Shown: positions 8,589 to 17,080, numbered from the stretch's first letter. The stretch: 42,094 bases of DNA from an uncultured Bacteroidales bacterium (GCA_947311115.1 CAMZKE010000044.1:1-42094); one strand, 5' to 3'. The notes: generated from the letters alone by a model not told the origin. A program made the numbers and translations.

Positions 8589-11147
8589 TTGATAAATAAA
8601 TATTCTATATTTCTTATCTTAGTACTGATTGTAACCACTACATTGGCTACGGAGCATAATACCTATCAAAAAACAGATTCTATAACAAAATCAAACGTAA
8701 AAAGTTATTTTTCATTAGCTGAAAAATATTTGAAAAAATCACCTGATACTGCAATAATAATTTTAAAAAAAATAATTAAAGTAACTACCAATAAGGAATT
8801 ATTGAATAACATATTTCAAAAGCTTGGGAAAGCATATTATTATAAATCTAATTATAGCAAATCAATAGATTATTATAAACGGAGTTTAAATTATTATAAA
8901 GAAACAGGAGATAAAAGTCAGGAAGCTAAATTGCTAAATTCAATAGGAAGTATATATTATACTTGGGGTATTAACGATAAAGCTTTAGAGTATTTTTTTG
9001 CATCGATAGAAATTTATAACGAACTTAACGATAAAGCATTAATTGGCTCGTTGTATAATAATGTAGGCTTATGTTATAGAGATTTAGGGAAAGACAAATT
9101 AGCTCTCGATTTTTATAGAAAATCATATAAAATAATTAAACAAAACGATTCCTTAAGTTTAGGTTTTATAGCCAATAATCTAGGTTCTGCTTATGTAAAT
9201 ATTGCAAAATACGATTCTGCAAAATATTTTTTCGATGAATCAGTAAGGATAAAAAAGAAGAATAATAACGAATTAGGTTTAGCTCATTCTTACGGCAATT
9301 TAAGCGATATGTATTTTGAATTAAAGGATTATGAAAAAGCACTTTCATATTTAAAAAAGGTACGATATATTAGTGAAAGGCATGATAATTTGGTAATTAA
9401 GGCGTTAGTTAATTCTAGTTTAGGTAGAGTTTATACAAAATTAAAAATTTACAATTTAGCCGAAGATTATTTAAATCAAGCAATGGTTTATGCAAATCAG
9501 CTTAAATCTAATCAAATTGCATTAGAAATAGCTAAAAATTTTTCTGATTTGTATATAGAAACAAAAAATTATGAAAAAGCAACATCGTATTTAAATAAAT
9601 ATATTTCAATTAAAGATAGTATTTTTTCTGAAGAAAATATAAAAAAGATTTCTGAGTTGCAAGTAGCCTACAATATGGAAAATAGCCAGAAAGAAAATGA
9701 AATGTTAAAAAAGTTAAATAAATTAAACGAACAAAAATTACATAGTTACAAAAATGTTAAACATTACTTTATTATAATATTAATTTTAATATTTTTATTA
9801 CTTATAGTTGCGTATAGTAGAGTGAAAAATAATATAAAAAACACTAAAATTATTAAAGACAAGAATAATCAGATTAAAGAAATAAATAATCAATTATTAG
9901 AAGCAAACACGCAGTTAAAAAACAAAATTGATAAACGAACTGAAGCCTTGTTTAAAGAAATTGAAGAAAGGAAAACTATTGAAAAAGAATTGCAAGTTTC
10001 GTTAGAAAAAGAACAAAAAGTAAATACATTAAAAGATAGATTTTTATCAAATATTAGTCACGAAATAAGAACACCTTTAAATGCAATATCCGGCTTAGCA
10101 TCTTTATTAAATATAAAAGTTAAGAACGAGGAGGTTTCAGAATATGTTTCAGGTATTTACCAAAACAGTAATAGATTATTAAATTTGTTAAATAACATAA
10201 TCGATTTCAGTAAAATAGAATCAAGTGAATTAAAATTAAATGTAGAAAGTATTAATTTAAATGAAATTATAAATAATGTTATACAATTATATAAGTTTAG
10301 AATTAATGAGAAGAAACTTGATTTGCTAGTTGAAATGGATGAAACATTAAAGGTTTTTGTTGATAAGGTGTATATTAGTAAAGTTTTAAATGAAATTATC
10401 GATAATGCTGTTAGATATACAAAAAAAGGTTTTGTGAAAATTTCTATTGGTAAGCTAAGTGATGCAGAGGTTTATATTAAAGTGATGGATTCTGGTATTG
10501 GTATAGAAACACAGTATTTACCACAAATTTTCGATTCGTTCACTCAAGAAAGTCAAGGTTATAAAAAGAAATTTCAAGGTGTTGGCTTAGGATTACCTTT
10601 ATCAAAAAAGTTTATTGAAATGAATAATGGGAGAATCGAAGTTTCTTCTAAAAAAGATAAAGGAACTATTGTTTCAATTGTTCTTCCTGCTGATAAAAAT
10701 TCTAAATTAACAACAAATAAAGAACATAGCATTGTTATATCTGATGCCTTATTTAAGCAAAAGGAGTTTCAAATATTCTTAATAGAAGATGACTATTTTA
10801 ACAGATTAATGCTTGAAACAATATTAGATAATATAGGTATAGTTACTTCTGCATCAGGTGGTAACGAAGCCATAGAACTAATAGATAAAAAGCATAATTC
10901 AGGCGAGGAGTTTGATATAATGATTATTGATATTAATTTACCTGATGGATGGGACGGAATAAGTTTAATGCATAAAATTAGAGAAAAATGGCCTTTATAT
11001 AAAGATGTCATTTTTATAGCTCAAACAGCTTATGCAAATACTGAAGATAAAAAACGTTTCTTAGATAATGGTTTTAACGAATACATTACCAAGCCAATTG
11101 ATAGTGATAAACTTATAAATTTAATAAAATATAGATTGATGTCTTAA
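8589..11147 (+). CDS. TPR-sensor hybrid histidine kinase with receiver domain
   Basis: The 852-residue protein has a signal peptide (about 1-20) and a periplasmic array of TPR repeats (about 75-345, with repeated Y-Y/A-Y patterns). These are followed by a membrane span (about 393-410), a coiled coil (415-480), a HisKA domain with phospho-acceptor H491 in SNISHEIRTPLNA, and a HATPase domain (N-box EIIDNAVRY 602-610; G-boxes DSGIGI 634-639 and GVGLGLP 664-670). The C-terminal receiver has D781 in IIDINLP and K835. There is no output domain, so phosphate must pass to another protein. The start is a TTG: a stop codon lies 7 bp upstream in frame, and no ATG precedes the signal peptide. The SiaB/SiaC-like genes follow 65 bp downstream. 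Confidence 0.9.
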   Translation: MINKYSIFLILVLIVTTTLATEHNTYQKTDSITKSNVKSYFSLAEKYLKKSPDTAIIILKKIIKVTTNKELLNNIFQKLGKAYYYKSNYSKSIDYYKRSLNYYKETGDKSQEAKLLNSIGSIYYTWGINDKALEYFFASIEIYNELNDKALIGSLYNNVGLCYRDLGKDKLALDFYRKSYKIIKQNDSLSLGFIANNLGSAYVNIAKYDSAKYFFDESVRIKKKNNNELGLAHSYGNLSDMYFELKDYEKALSYLKKVRYISERHDNLVIKALVNSSLGRVYTKLKIYNLAEDYLNQAMVYANQLKSNQIALEIAKNFSDLYIETKNYEKATSYLNKYISIKDSIFSEENIKKISELQVAYNMENSQKENEMLKKLNKLNEQKLHSYKNVKHYFIIILILIFLLLIVAYSRVKNNIKNTKIIKDKNNQIKEINNQLLEANTQLKNKIDKRTEALFKEIEERKTIEKELQVSLEKEQKVNTLKDRFLSNISHEIRTPLNAISGLASLLNIKVKNEEVSEYVSGIYQNSNRLLNLLNNIIDFSKIESSELKLNVESINLNEIINNVIQLYKFRINEKKLDLLVEMDETLKVFVDKVYISKVLNEIIDNAVRYTKKGFVKISIGKLSDAEVYIKVMDSGIGIETQYLPQIFDSFTQESQGYKKKFQGVGLGLPLSKKFIEMNNGRIEVSSKKDKGTIVSIVLPADKNSKLTTNKEHSIVISDALFKQKEFQIFLIEDDYFNRLMLETILDNIGIVTSASGGNEAIELIDKKHNSGEEFDIMIIDINLPDGWDGISLMHKIREKWPLYKDVIFIAQTAYANTEDKKRFLDNGFNEYITKPIDSDKLINLIKYRLMS

Positions 11148-11188
11148 TAATGTCGTTAAAATAGATTGCAAAGACTAACTATCTTTTA

Positions 11189-11196
11189 TATATTTG
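11189..11196 (+). promoter_or_regulatory. Promoter of the first SiaB-SiaC pair, -7 box
   Basis: TATATTTG matches TAnnTTTG exactly, 16 nt before the ATG at 11213. It would give a leader of about 11 nt and allow expression independent of the upstream histidine kinase. Confidence 0.5.
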
Positions 11197-11212
11197 AAGT
11201 CAATTTAATTCT

Positions 11213-11731
11213 ATGAACAAAAGCCTAAATATAGTAGATTTCTCTTTTATTGGTCATTTAAATGAGCAAAAACTTGAAGTACTACTTGTTGAAGTTAAAA
11301 GGTTTTTAGAGAATAATATAGATGATTTAAGAATTAAAAGACGTGTTTATATTGTTGCTGTAGAGGCTCTTGAGAATATCTTCAGACATACTGATAGCGA
11401 ATTACGTAAACAGAATAAAATAAAATTTTCTATTAAATTTGAAAATAATAGCTACATTTTAGAATTTGTTAATTTAGTTTTCTGTAAGAATTCTGAAAAA
11501 ATCAAAAAAATATTATTTAATATAAAAAATAAATCGAAAGAAGAAATTAAAGAATTATATAAAGCTACTATTACAAAAGCGCAAATCTCACAAAAAGGAG
11601 GTGCAGGGCTTGGACTAATTGAAATTGCAAAAATTTCAGATAATAATATTGACTATAAGTTTAAAGATATTGGTGCCGATATATGTGAATTTATTTTAGA
11701 AGTAAAATTTGACATGAAAACTATAAAGTGA
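11213..11731 (+). CDS. SiaB-family protein kinase (DUF6272-like), copy 1
   Basis: The 172-residue soluble protein has a GHKL/HATPase-like fold without a HisKA domain. An N-box-like segment EALENIFRHT (51-60) and a glycine loop KGGAGLGLIEIAK (128-140) are visible. In the Pseudomonas Sia system, SiaB is a kinase that phosphorylates SiaC, and the layout here matches. The next gene encodes a SiaC-like protein and its start overlaps this stop by one base (TGATG). A second, divergent copy lies at 35476-36015. The name SiaB is by family; substrate and output are inferred. Confidence 0.8.
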   Translation: MNKSLNIVDFSFIGHLNEQKLEVLLVEVKRFLENNIDDLRIKRRVYIVAVEALENIFRHTDSELRKQNKIKFSIKFENNSYILEFVNLVFCKNSEKIKKILFNIKNKSKEEIKELYKATITKAQISQKGGAGLGLIEIAKISDNNIDYKFKDIGADICEFILEVKFDMKTIK

Positions 11732-12153
11732 TGAGCAAAATAGTAATTGAAAAAACAGACAGGACTCCAGAAGTAATTATCGATATAGATAATGGTTTTT
11801 TTAGTATGCAGTACGATAGCAGGCCTGAAGATGTTAGGAAGTTTTATTATCCAATATTAGAAAAATTAAAATCTATTAAAGAGGAAGTTGTTCAAGCAGG
11901 TAACTTATCTTACTTTAAAGAAAAACCATTTGTGTTTACATTTAAATTAGGTTATTTTAACTCATCATCTGCAAAATTTATTTTAGATATTTTAAATATT
12001 GTTAAGTTATTTAAAGAAAGTGGAATAAATGTAGAAGTTAATTGGTATTACTTTGAAGATGAAGATGATATGAGAGAGGCTGGCGAAGATTTTTCTGAGT
12101 TTTGCGAAGTGGGATTTAATTATTTTATAATGGAAGACGACGATGACGAATAA
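11731..12153 (+). CDS. SiaC-family regulatory phosphoprotein (DUF1987-like), copy 1
   Basis: The 140-residue cytosolic protein carries the SiaC signature YFNSSSAKFILDIL (75-88), with S78 where the Pseudomonas protein has its phosphorylated threonine. A second conserved block is the acidic VNWYYFEDEDDMREAGEDF near the C-terminus. A GTG at 11728 is in frame, but the ATG at 11731 is preferred, overlapping the upstream stop by one base. It has about 10 extra residues between the N-terminal strands and the phospho-loop compared with the copy at 35084-35464. It should be the substrate of the SiaB-like kinase encoded immediately upstream. Confidence 0.82.
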   Translation: MSKIVIEKTDRTPEVIIDIDNGFFSMQYDSRPEDVRKFYYPILEKLKSIKEEVVQAGNLSYFKEKPFVFTFKLGYFNSSSAKFILDILNIVKLFKESGINVEVNWYYFEDEDDMREAGEDFSEFCEVGFNYFIMEDDDDE

Positions 12154-12159
12154 AAATAA

Positions 12160-12167
12160 TATATTTG
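12160..12167 (+). promoter_or_regulatory. fabG promoter, -7 box
   Basis: TATATTTG, an exact match to TAnnTTTG, begins 6 bp after the SiaC-like stop codon and lies 30 nt before the fabG ATG. Confidence 0.55.
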
Positions 12168-12197
12168 TCATTAAATAAATTTTTATAACAATTATAT

Positions 12198-12944
12198 ATG
12201 GGATTATTAAAAGACAAAGTAGCAATTATTACCGGAGCTTCTAGGGGAATAGGTAAATCAATTGCTCTTACATTTGCTAAAGAAGGTGCAAATATTGCCT
12301 TTACTGATTTAAAAGAAGATGATAATTTTATCGCTTTAGAAAAAGAATTAAATGCAATGGGAGTAAAGGCAAAAGGCTATACCTCAAATGCTGCCGATTT
12401 TCAAAATTGCCAAGATACTGTTGACCAAATAGTAAAAGATTTTGGAAGAGTTGATTCACTTATCAATAATGCAGGTATTACACAAGATAATCTTTTAATG
12501 CGTATGACTGAACAACAGTGGGACGCTGTTATTAATGTCAATTTGAAATCAGTATTTAATATGACTAAAGCAGTACAACGTACAATGCTTAAACAACGCT
12601 ATGGTTCAATAGTAAATATGAGTTCGGTTGTTGGTGTTGGTGGTAACGCAGGTCAAGCAAATTATTCTGCATCAAAAGCAGGCATTATAGGTTTTACAAA
12701 AAGTATAGCTAAAGAATTAGGCTCACGTAATATTCGTTGTAATGCAATTGCTCCGGGTTTTATTGTTACCGAAATGACAGGTAAATTACCTGAGGAAGTT
12801 GTAAAAGCTTGGTACGAAAAAATTCCTTTGAAACGTGGAGGCACACCTGAAGAAGTTGCAAATACAGCCTTATATTTTGCGTCAGACTTATCAAGTTATG
12901 TTAGTGGACAAACAATTAATGTTTGTGGTGCAATGCAAACTTGA
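12198..12944 (+). CDS. fabG: 3-oxoacyl-[acyl-carrier-protein] reductase
   Basis: This short-chain dehydrogenase/reductase catalyses the NADPH-dependent keto-reduction in fatty acid elongation. The 248-residue product has the cofactor motif TGASRGIG (12-19), NNAG (90-93) and a catalytic set of N114, S142/S143, Y156 and K160 in NYSASK. It also has the FabG-typical C-terminus beginning PLKRGGTPEEVAN and ending SSYVSGQTINVCGA. Length and motifs fit FabG well, although other SDR reductases share them and no acpP or fabF is adjacent. It has its own promoter box and is followed by a hairpin terminator at 12963-13009. Confidence 0.9.
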   Translation: MGLLKDKVAIITGASRGIGKSIALTFAKEGANIAFTDLKEDDNFIALEKELNAMGVKAKGYTSNAADFQNCQDTVDQIVKDFGRVDSLINNAGITQDNLLMRMTEQQWDAVINVNLKSVFNMTKAVQRTMLKQRYGSIVNMSSVVGVGGNAGQANYSASKAGIIGFTKSIAKELGSRNIRCNAIAPGFIVTEMTGKLPEEVVKAWYEKIPLKRGGTPEEVANTALYFASDLSSYVSGQTINVCGAMQT

Positions 12945-12962
12945 TTTTAACCAAATGTGTAT

Positions 12963-13009
12963 AAAAATTCCAATTTTCAGTAAATTATTATTGAAATTTG
13001 GAATTTTTT
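12963..13009 (+). terminator. Terminator after fabG
   Basis: Arms at 12963-12979 and 12992-13008 pair over 17 bp with one mismatch and a 12-nt loop, ending in a T-run. The 3' arm overlaps the -33 region of the next gene's promoter. Confidence 0.8.
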
Positions 13010-13022
13010 GTTTTTAAGAACT

Positions 13023-13030
13023 TACCTTTG
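13023..13030 (+). promoter_or_regulatory. Promoter with probable leaderless start
   Basis: TACCTTTG ends only 5 nt before the ATG at 13036. A TTTG at 12997-13000 lies 22 nt upstream as a possible -33 element. The transcript would begin at or next to the start codon. Confidence 0.55.
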
Positions 13031-13035
13031 CGAGT

Positions 13036-15117
13036 ATGCCGAGTATTATTATAGATTATTCATATTGGTGGTTAGTTGGTATTGTTGTATTAGCCGGGCT
13101 GTATTCGTTTATTCTTTATCGAAAAGATAAAAATTTATCAGAAGTAAACAGGTATGTTTTATTTGTACTTAGGGCTTTTCGATTTTTATCAGTAGTAATA
13201 CTATTGTTTTTATTATTAAATCCGTTACTTAAAATTATAAAGAAACACACCGAAAAACCTATTATTGCAATACTTCAAGATAATTCATCTTCAATATTAT
13301 ACAACAAAGATAGTTTGTATTATAAAACGGAATATCTTAAAAAAATTAATAAACTAAAAGCTGACTTGTCATCAGAATTTGAAACTGTTTTATATACTTT
13401 TGGCAATAAAATAGAAAAAACAGATAGCATAAATTTTAAAGCCAATAAAACCAATATCTCAAAAGCTATTGAAACAATAAACGATTTATATATAAACAGA
13501 AATTTAGGTGCAGTTATACTTGCGTCAGATGGTATTTACAATACCGGTAAAAATCCTGAGTATATTAATAAACAGTTAAATACAACTATTTATACTATTC
13601 TACTTGGCGATACTTCAATTAAAAAAGATGTAAAAATAAAAGATGTAATTTTTAATAAAGATGTTTTTTTAGCTAACAGTTTTCCTATAAATGTAACTGT
13701 ACAATCAACAAAATTAGAAGGCGAAAAAGCTAATATTAAGATAATTAATTCGGATAAAATACTTTCTGAAAAAGAGATAATTCTTTCCAAAACAAATAAA
13801 ATTAATTTTGTTTTAAATGCAGAAAAGAAAGGTCAGAACAGGTATAAAATTGAAATTACACCTGATTTAGTAAAAGAGGAAAATACAATAAATAATATAA
13901 CCGAAATAGTTGTTAATGTTATTGATAGTAGAAAAAAGATTTTATTACTGGCTAATTCGCCTCACCCGGATATTTATGCAATAAAAAATTCACTAGAAAA
14001 TAATAGTTTCTATAAAATATATTCTCAGATTTTTAATGGCGAAGTTGATAATTTAAAAGATTATGATTTGGTAATTTTTCATCAATTACCATCAAAAAAT
14101 AAACCTATAATAAATATTTTAGAAAAACTTAATAGATATAATATCCCATCAATGTATATTATTGGTGCACAAACTAATATTGATAAGTTTAATAAGCTAA
14201 ATACAAGTTTTAGTATAATAGTTCAAAAAAAATCGTTTGAAGAAACTGCACCTAATTTAAATAAAAAGTTTTCTTTATTTACTCTTAACGATGATTTTGA
14301 AAACTATATAAACGAATTGCCACCAATAATTTCATATTTCGCAAATTATACTTCAAAAACAAAGACTAATATTTTATTTAATCAAAAAATTAGAAATATA
14401 AATACCGACCGACCATTATTTATGTTTGCCGAACAAAATTCAAAGCGAAGTGCATTAATTTCAGGTGAAGGTATTTGGCGATGGCGTATGTACGATTATA
14501 TGCAAAATAAATCGTTCGATAATTTTAATACACTTATTAATAAAACCGTTCAGTTTTTAACCGCGAACTTAAAGGATAATCCATTAAATTTAACATACAA
14601 TAAAATATATCAAACAAACGACGAAATAATTATAAATGCACAATTTGTGAACGAAAGCTTCGAATTAATAAATACTCCGGACTTACTTTTGCAATTACAA
14701 GACGCAAACGATATAAATTACAACTATTCGTTTGATAAATATAACGACAAATATAGATTAAAAATATCAGGCTTAGAAAAAGGAGATTATTCGTTTAAAG
14801 CTATGCTTAAATTTGCAGGGAAAACCTATGTTGTTACAGGTAGTTTTAGCGTGTTAAACAAAAATTTAGAAAATATTAATACTGTTGCGAATCATAATTT
14901 ACTAAGACTTATCTCAAAACAAAGCCATTCAAAAGCATTTTCAATTAATGATATTGGTAAAATAAAAGACGTAATTACTCAAAATACTAATATTACAAAA
15001 GTTAATTATTATCAAACTAGTTTATCGGAATTAATAAACAATGTTTGGATATTCATATTTATAATATTTCTTATATCATTAGAGTGGTTTATTCGTAAAT
15101 ATTCGGGAGGATATTAA
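13036..15117 (+). CDS. Membrane protein with VWA-like and amidotransferase-like domains
   Basis: The 693-residue protein has two N-terminal membrane spans (about 9-27 and 42-62) and a von Willebrand A-like region. That region has a MIDAS-type DNSSS motif at 82-86 and a second metal-loop candidate, ASDG, near residue 160. A middle segment beginning KKILLLANSPHPDIYA (about 297) resembles the class I glutamine-amidotransferase fold without a visible catalytic cysteine. A last span lies at about 670-686. Similar membrane-anchored proteins occur widely in Bacteroidota with no firmly assigned role. No MoxR or Bat-type gene is adjacent. Function is unknown; an extracytoplasmic binding or scaffold role is only a guess. 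Confidence 0.75.
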   Translation: MPSIIIDYSYWWLVGIVVLAGLYSFILYRKDKNLSEVNRYVLFVLRAFRFLSVVILLFLLLNPLLKIIKKHTEKPIIAILQDNSSSILYNKDSLYYKTEYLKKINKLKADLSSEFETVLYTFGNKIEKTDSINFKANKTNISKAIETINDLYINRNLGAVILASDGIYNTGKNPEYINKQLNTTIYTILLGDTSIKKDVKIKDVIFNKDVFLANSFPINVTVQSTKLEGEKANIKIINSDKILSEKEIILSKTNKINFVLNAEKKGQNRYKIEITPDLVKEENTINNITEIVVNVIDSRKKILLLANSPHPDIYAIKNSLENNSFYKIYSQIFNGEVDNLKDYDLVIFHQLPSKNKPIINILEKLNRYNIPSMYIIGAQTNIDKFNKLNTSFSIIVQKKSFEETAPNLNKKFSLFTLNDDFENYINELPPIISYFANYTSKTKTNILFNQKIRNINTDRPLFMFAEQNSKRSALISGEGIWRWRMYDYMQNKSFDNFNTLINKTVQFLTANLKDNPLNLTYNKIYQTNDEIIINAQFVNESFELINTPDLLLQLQDANDINYNYSFDKYNDKYRLKISGLEKGDYSFKAMLKFAGKTYVVTGSFSVLNKNLENINTVANHNLLRLISKQSHSKAFSINDIGKIKDVITQNTNITKVNYYQTSLSELINNVWIFIFIIFLISLEWFIRKYSGGY

Positions 15118-15126
15118 AGCTGTAAC

Positions 15127-15155
15127 TTAACATTAACTTAACATTAAGGTAACAA
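15127..15155 (+). promoter_or_regulatory. Pho-box-like direct repeats
   Basis: Three direct heptamers repeat at exactly 11-bp spacing: TTAACAT (15127-15133), TTAACAT (15138-15144) and the degenerate GTAACAA (15149-15155). A 7-bp unit with a 4-bp spacer is the architecture of PhoB binding sites. The block ends 30 bp upstream of the -7 box of a phosphate-porin-like gene. The regulator is inferred, not shown. Confidence 0.5.
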
Positions 15156-15185
15156 TATCAAAATAGAAGTTTGTTTTTTCGTATA

Positions 15186-15193
15186 TACATTTG
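15186..15193 (+). promoter_or_regulatory. Porin promoter, -7 box
   Basis: TACATTTG matches TAnnTTTG. The ATG at 15229 lies 35 nt downstream, leaving a leader of about 30 nt. The direct repeats at 15127-15155 sit where an activator would bind. Confidence 0.55.
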
Positions 15194-15228
15194 CCTACGA
15201 AATAATTAAATAATATTAAATTCACCTT

Positions 15229-16245
15229 ATGTTAAAAAAGTACTTATTATTTACTTTAATCGTATCTGTTTCTATTGTTGGGTTTTCACAAGAAAATAAT
15301 GTTAAAAACGAAGAAAAATCACAAACCGAAACATTTAAACCTAATGGAGGAGCATTAGTTAAAATTTTCGCAAATTATCACACAAATTTTAATGATGTTT
15401 CTGTTATGCAAATAGAACGTGCATATTTGGGATATAATTATAACTTTTCCGAAAATTATTCTGCTAAAATTACACTTGATGTTACCGGAACCGATTTTTA
15501 CGGAAAAAAGCGTTACGATGCTTTTTTAAAAATTGCACAATTACAATATAAGAAGAACAAAACAACTATAAAAGTAGGTCTTATTCCTACAAAACAATTT
15601 AAAACACAAGAGCATTTCTGGGGATATAGGTATTTAATGAAATCTTTTCAAGATATTTACAAAATGAACGGAAGTGCCGATTTAGGAGTTAGTGTCGATT
15701 ATCATTTATTCGACAATCTATGTTTCGATGTAATAATACAAAACGGTGAAGGCTATAAAAATATATCGCCGACAGGTACTTACAGAGGTGGCTTAGGAAT
15801 TACTTATATGCCGGTAAAATCTTTAACCTTAAGAGTTTACTCTGATGTTAGCTCAAAACCTGATGTGAATCGTTCAAATTTTGCAGGGTTTGTGGGGTAT
15901 AAATTTAAACATAAATTTAAAATAGGAGCAGAATATAATTTACAGATAGGAAACAAATTTGTTCAAGAAAAAGAATACTCCGGAATTTCAGTATATACAA
16001 CAGTATTTATAAATAAGAAATTTAATGTTTTTGCAAGATATGATATGCTTCAGTCTAATACTTTAGAAGGCGATGCAGAAGCTTGGTATTACAAAAAAAA
16101 TGGAAGCGGACCTGTTGCAGGATTTGAGTACAAACCAGTTAAAGGAGTCAAGGTTTCTGCTAATTACAGAGGCTGGCAAAGCTATAATAACGATGTAGAT
16201 TACGAAAATATGCTTTACATAAATTTTGAGTATAGCTTTAAATAA
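15229..16245 (+). CDS. Outer-membrane porin, phosphate-selective porin O/P-like
   Basis: The 338-residue product has a signal peptide (about 1-20, ending VGFSQ), a short polar stretch, and then alternating amphipathic strands typical of an outer-membrane beta barrel. It ends with an aromatic-rich last strand (YINFEYSFK). Segments such as AYLGYNYNFSENYSAKITLD and GFEYKPVKGVKVSANYRGWQ resemble the OprO/OprP-type porin family seen in Bacteroidota. The 11-bp-spaced repeats upstream suggest phosphate control, which would fit an anion or phosphate channel. No pst or pho genes are in the window. Substrate is inferred. Confidence 0.7.
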   Translation: MLKKYLLFTLIVSVSIVGFSQENNVKNEEKSQTETFKPNGGALVKIFANYHTNFNDVSVMQIERAYLGYNYNFSENYSAKITLDVTGTDFYGKKRYDAFLKIAQLQYKKNKTTIKVGLIPTKQFKTQEHFWGYRYLMKSFQDIYKMNGSADLGVSVDYHLFDNLCFDVIIQNGEGYKNISPTGTYRGGLGITYMPVKSLTLRVYSDVSSKPDVNRSNFAGFVGYKFKHKFKIGAEYNLQIGNKFVQEKEYSGISVYTTVFINKKFNVFARYDMLQSNTLEGDAEAWYYKKNGSGPVAGFEYKPVKGVKVSANYRGWQSYNNDVDYENMLYINFEYSFK

Positions 16246-16288
16246 ATTATTTTTTATTGTTTGATGCTTGTGGTATTAGTAAAATAAA

Positions 16289-16296
16289 TACTTTTG
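16289..16296 (+). promoter_or_regulatory. Nitroreductase promoter, -7 box
   Basis: TACTTTTG matches TAnnTTTG. A TTG at 16268-16270 lies 18 nt upstream as a possible -33 element. The ATG at 16309 follows 12 nt after the box. Confidence 0.5.
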
Positions 16297-16308
16297 TAAA
16301 AAAAATTA

Positions 16309-16977
16309 ATGAACAATAAAACAGCAGAACATCTAATAATTAAAGATTTGTTATGGAGGCGTACAGCAAAAAAGTACGACACTTCAAAAAAGATTTCAAA
16401 AGAAAACCTTGATATTATATTTGAATCATTGAGGTTATCTCCCTCTTCTATAAATTCACAACCATGGAAATTTATAGTGCTAGACAGCCAAGAATCAAAA
16501 CATAGAATGTTTAATACTTTTGATGACAGATGCCGGTTTAATCAACCACATATTTTTGAAAGTTCGCTAGTTATATTATTTGCATATAATCCTAACTATA
16601 CAATAACTGATCATGCAAAAGTTGTTGACAAAAGTATAGTTGATGGTCGATTAAATCTGGAAGATAGAGAAAATGGTTTCAGAGCTTTTGTTTTTGCTGA
16701 GTTAAATACAGATAAAAATGGGTATAATGCTAATTGGACAAAAGCTCAACTATACATTGCTTTAGGTAATTTATTACATAGCTTGGCACGATTAAGAATT
16801 GATGCAACTCCAATAGAAGGTATTGTTACTGAGCTAGTAAATAAAGAGTTTTCAAACGAGCTTGACGGGTATCAATGCGATTTATTATTGGCTATTGGTT
16901 ATAGTCATGAAGATGATGTTAACAAAAAACTGCCTAAATCAAGGTTGTCGAGAGAAAGTATTATTAAATTTATTTGA
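16309..16977 (+). CDS. NAD(P)H-dependent nitroreductase family protein
   Basis: The 222-residue cytosolic flavoprotein is of the NfsB/dihydropteridine reductase type. The FMN-binding N-terminal pattern RRTAKKYD (17-24) and SLRLSPSSINSQPWKFIV (about 45-62) is clear. A second block QLYIALGNLLHSLARLRIDATPIEG follows at about 147-171. Length fits the family (about 215-220). Such enzymes reduce nitroaromatics, quinones or pteridines, and the natural substrate cannot be told from sequence. The gene stands alone behind its own promoter box. Confidence 0.88.
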   Translation: MNNKTAEHLIIKDLLWRRTAKKYDTSKKISKENLDIIFESLRLSPSSINSQPWKFIVLDSQESKHRMFNTFDDRCRFNQPHIFESSLVILFAYNPNYTITDHAKVVDKSIVDGRLNLEDRENGFRAFVFAELNTDKNGYNANWTKAQLYIALGNLLHSLARLRIDATPIEGIVTELVNKEFSNELDGYQCDLLLAIGYSHEDDVNKKLPKSRLSRESIIKFI

Positions 16978-17054
16978 TTAACTTTTAAAATGTGCACAGA
17001 TTATCTGTAAGAGGTATTTTTGTATATATTCTTCAACTTTTAATTTGTAATACT

Positions 17055-17062
17055 TAACTTTG
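17055..17062 (+). promoter_or_regulatory. Promoter of the thioredoxin-fold protein gene, -7 box
   Basis: TAACTTTG matches TAnnTTTG, 18 nt before the ATG at 17081. Confidence 0.5.
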
Positions 17063-17080
17063 CGTTACTAATTCATACAA

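Noticed and set aside
11728-11730. GTG as start of the first SiaC-like gene
   Set aside because: The adjacent ATG at 11731 gives the usual one-base stop-start overlap and a normal N-terminus.
11213-12153. Cyclic-di-GMP signalling as the output of the Sia-like modules
   Set aside because: No GGDEF, EAL or PilZ protein is encoded in the window, so the Pseudomonas output cannot be assumed.
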